The position numbers and the translations under genes were made by a program. The notes under the pieces were generated by a model, which saw nothing but the letters and a program-made list of their open reading frames with translations, had not been told where the DNA came from and searched no databases. A stretch of DNA of 64,000 nucleotides. Origin: an uncultured Planctomycetales bacterium (GTDB lineage Bacteria; Planctomycetota; Planctomycetia; Pirellulales; Thermoguttaceae). Where the stretch lies: assembly GCA_937889015.1 (NCBI GenBank), contig CALARR010000430.1, positions 33,049 through 97,048 on the forward strand, read 5' to 3'. This document shows positions 63,109-64,000 of the stretch, piece by piece (the first letter of the stretch is position 1; each line of letters begins with the position of its first letter).

Positions 63109-63630
63109 ATGTCAGCAGCTACGTATGAACCAGAGGTTCAAGAACGCGACGCCACCGGACATGCCGGCTCGTTGCAGCTGGTCAGCTTCAAGCTAGGCGG
63201 CGAGACTTTCGGGATCGAAATCACGAAGATTCGGGAGATCATCCTGGTCGGAGAAATCACGCACGTCCCCGAAACACCCGCTTACGTCAAGGGGCTGATC
63301 AATCTTCGTAGCACGGTAATTCCGGTGATCGACCTGCGGGCCCGCTTTTCGCTGGCCAACAGCGAGTTGACTGCCGACAGCCGGATCATGGTGCTCCACG
63401 TGGGCAGCCGCACGATCGGTATTGTGGTGGACTCAGTCAATGAGGTGCTGCGTGTAACCCGGGAGCAGATTTCCCCGGCCCCGCCCACCGTGACCAGTTC
63501 GGGAAACGAGTACATGACCGGACTAGTGCGGCTGAAAGAAGACCTGCTGATCCTGTTGGACGTGGATCGGCTCTTCGACGACGAAGAAACCAGGGCCTTG
63601 ACCAAGACAGCGGGTATCGCAAGGGCGTAG
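63109..63630 (+). CDS. cheW: Chemotaxis coupling protein CheW
   Basis: Couples receptors to CheA. From ATG 63109 (CGGAG 7 bases upstream; an earlier ATG at 63079 has none), 173 residues. The CheW fold is clear: QLVSFKLGGETFGIEITKIREII, VPETPAYVKGLINLRSTVIPVIDLRARF (with the family N-L-R-G/S-x-V-I-P-V-x-D-L-R) and TIGIVVDSVNEVLRV. It closes the operon. No cheA is present in the window, so the kinase must be encoded elsewhere or beyond the right edge. Confidence 0.95.
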   Translation: MSAATYEPEVQERDATGHAGSLQLVSFKLGGETFGIEITKIREIILVGEITHVPETPAYVKGLINLRSTVIPVIDLRARFSLANSELTADSRIMVLHVGSRTIGIVVDSVNEVLRVTREQISPAPPTVTSSGNEYMTGLVRLKEDLLILLDVDRLFDDEETRALTKTAGIARA

Positions 63631-63787
63631 CATCGACCTTGAGGGTGATGAAGCGATCAGGATCTTATTCCGGCAACATCCGAGCCGGCCGAGATGACAA
63701 ATGCAGTCATGGGCCCTCCTTCGCCAAGACTTGGGGGTGACGGGCGGGATCAGCCGCCGGACTTGTGACGCAAACCGGGGCAGCCGT

Positions 63788-64000
63788 TCAGGACCGTTCG
63801 TGGACAGCGGCCGTTTCGCCGATGAAGGCTTCCCAAGCCGCCTTCAGCTCCCTCCGCAACTGCGAAATCCTTCCGGGCGACAAGCGATGCATCCGGCTCA
63901 CCCGGCTGGTCGTCTCTCCGGCGGCCAGTTTCACCGCAATCTCGCGATCGCGTGACTTGAGCGTGGCGAGCCAGGCCGGGACGTCAATCCTGCTGGCGGC
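63788..64000 (-). CDS. Sigma-region-4-like HTH protein, C-terminal part (cut by window edge)
   Basis: The minus-strand frame is open from the right edge to the TGA at 63788-63790 (70 residues visible). It encodes VPAWLATLKSRDREIAVKLAAGETTSRVSRMHRLSPGRISQLRRELKAAWEAF: a first helix, then a helix-turn-helix resembling sigma-70 region 4 (R-D-R-x-I-A...A-x-G...S-x-G-R-I-S-Q-L-R-R-E). Similar short proteins occur near mobile elements in planctomycetes, from memory. The N-terminus lies outside the window. Confidence 0.6.
   Translation of the reverse strand, partial: AASRIDVPAWLATLKSRDREIAVKLAAGETTSRVSRMHRLSPGRISQLRRELKAAWEAFIGETAAVHERS

Overview
The window (about 63% G+C by eye, not computed) reads as a chromosomal segment of an uncultured planctomycete, probably Pirellulales-like. 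I infer this from the proteins: an OleA-type ketosynthase, a GYF_2-domain membrane protein, families of secreted glycosidase-like proteins, a VHL-beta domain and a sigma-region-4-like protein. No rRNA is present, so the placement is not proven.

Layout. 1-7 kb: housekeeping genes (a PEP/pyruvate-binding protein cut by the left edge, a Lon-N-like protein, a DUF309 protein, nth, dcd, glgB). 7-10 kb: three minus-strand genes whose products keep an enzyme fold but lack key catalytic residues (RNase HI-like, AnmK-like, glutamine-amidotransferase-like). 10.9-19.2 kb: an OleA-like ketosynthase converging on a minus-strand run encoding an OleD-like reductase, a KAS II-type synthase, an acyl carrier protein, two CrtI-type FAD oxidoreductases, a FabZ-type dehydratase and a FabI-like SDR. 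Together these could build and (de)saturate an unusual acyl chain. 19.3-24.3 kb: a GYF_2 protein, mutS and a small HExxH membrane protein. 24.6-42.4 kb: secreted carbohydrate-active proteins (heparinase II/III-like, GH101/129-like, GH71/99-like, two further TIM-barrel proteins, a Tat-type FAD oxidoreductase), with a two-gene ABC exporter between them.

42.5-46.6 kb: tRNA-Arg(ACG) with a strong terminator, followed by gene debris: fragments of a transposase, a Calx-beta protein, a GrpB protein and a PHB-depolymerase-type esterase. 46.6-50.6 kb: a HerA-like ATPase, a small Cys-rich ORF split by a stop codon, and a secreted HExxH protein with a C-terminal VHL-beta domain. 51-64 kb: signal transduction. 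This comprises a six-PAS histidine kinase and its response regulator, a coiled-coil protein with a second regulator, an unknown gene, and a cheR-mcp-small protein-cheW operon. No cheA is present and only a possible cheB stump. The right edge cuts a small sigma-region-4-like gene.

The most interesting signal is a structured 5'-leader RNA motif present four times, all in the signalling region: 51943-52088 (-), 57584-57732 (+), and a tandem pair at 59465-59618 and 59651-59808 (+). Each copy has two hairpins, then GCCTT-hairpin-AAGGC, then an intrinsic terminator that reuses the same AAGGC strand. That gives a switch between antiterminator and terminator, as in a riboswitch or attenuator. I do not recognise it as a described family. 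Two interspersed intergenic repeat types were also found.
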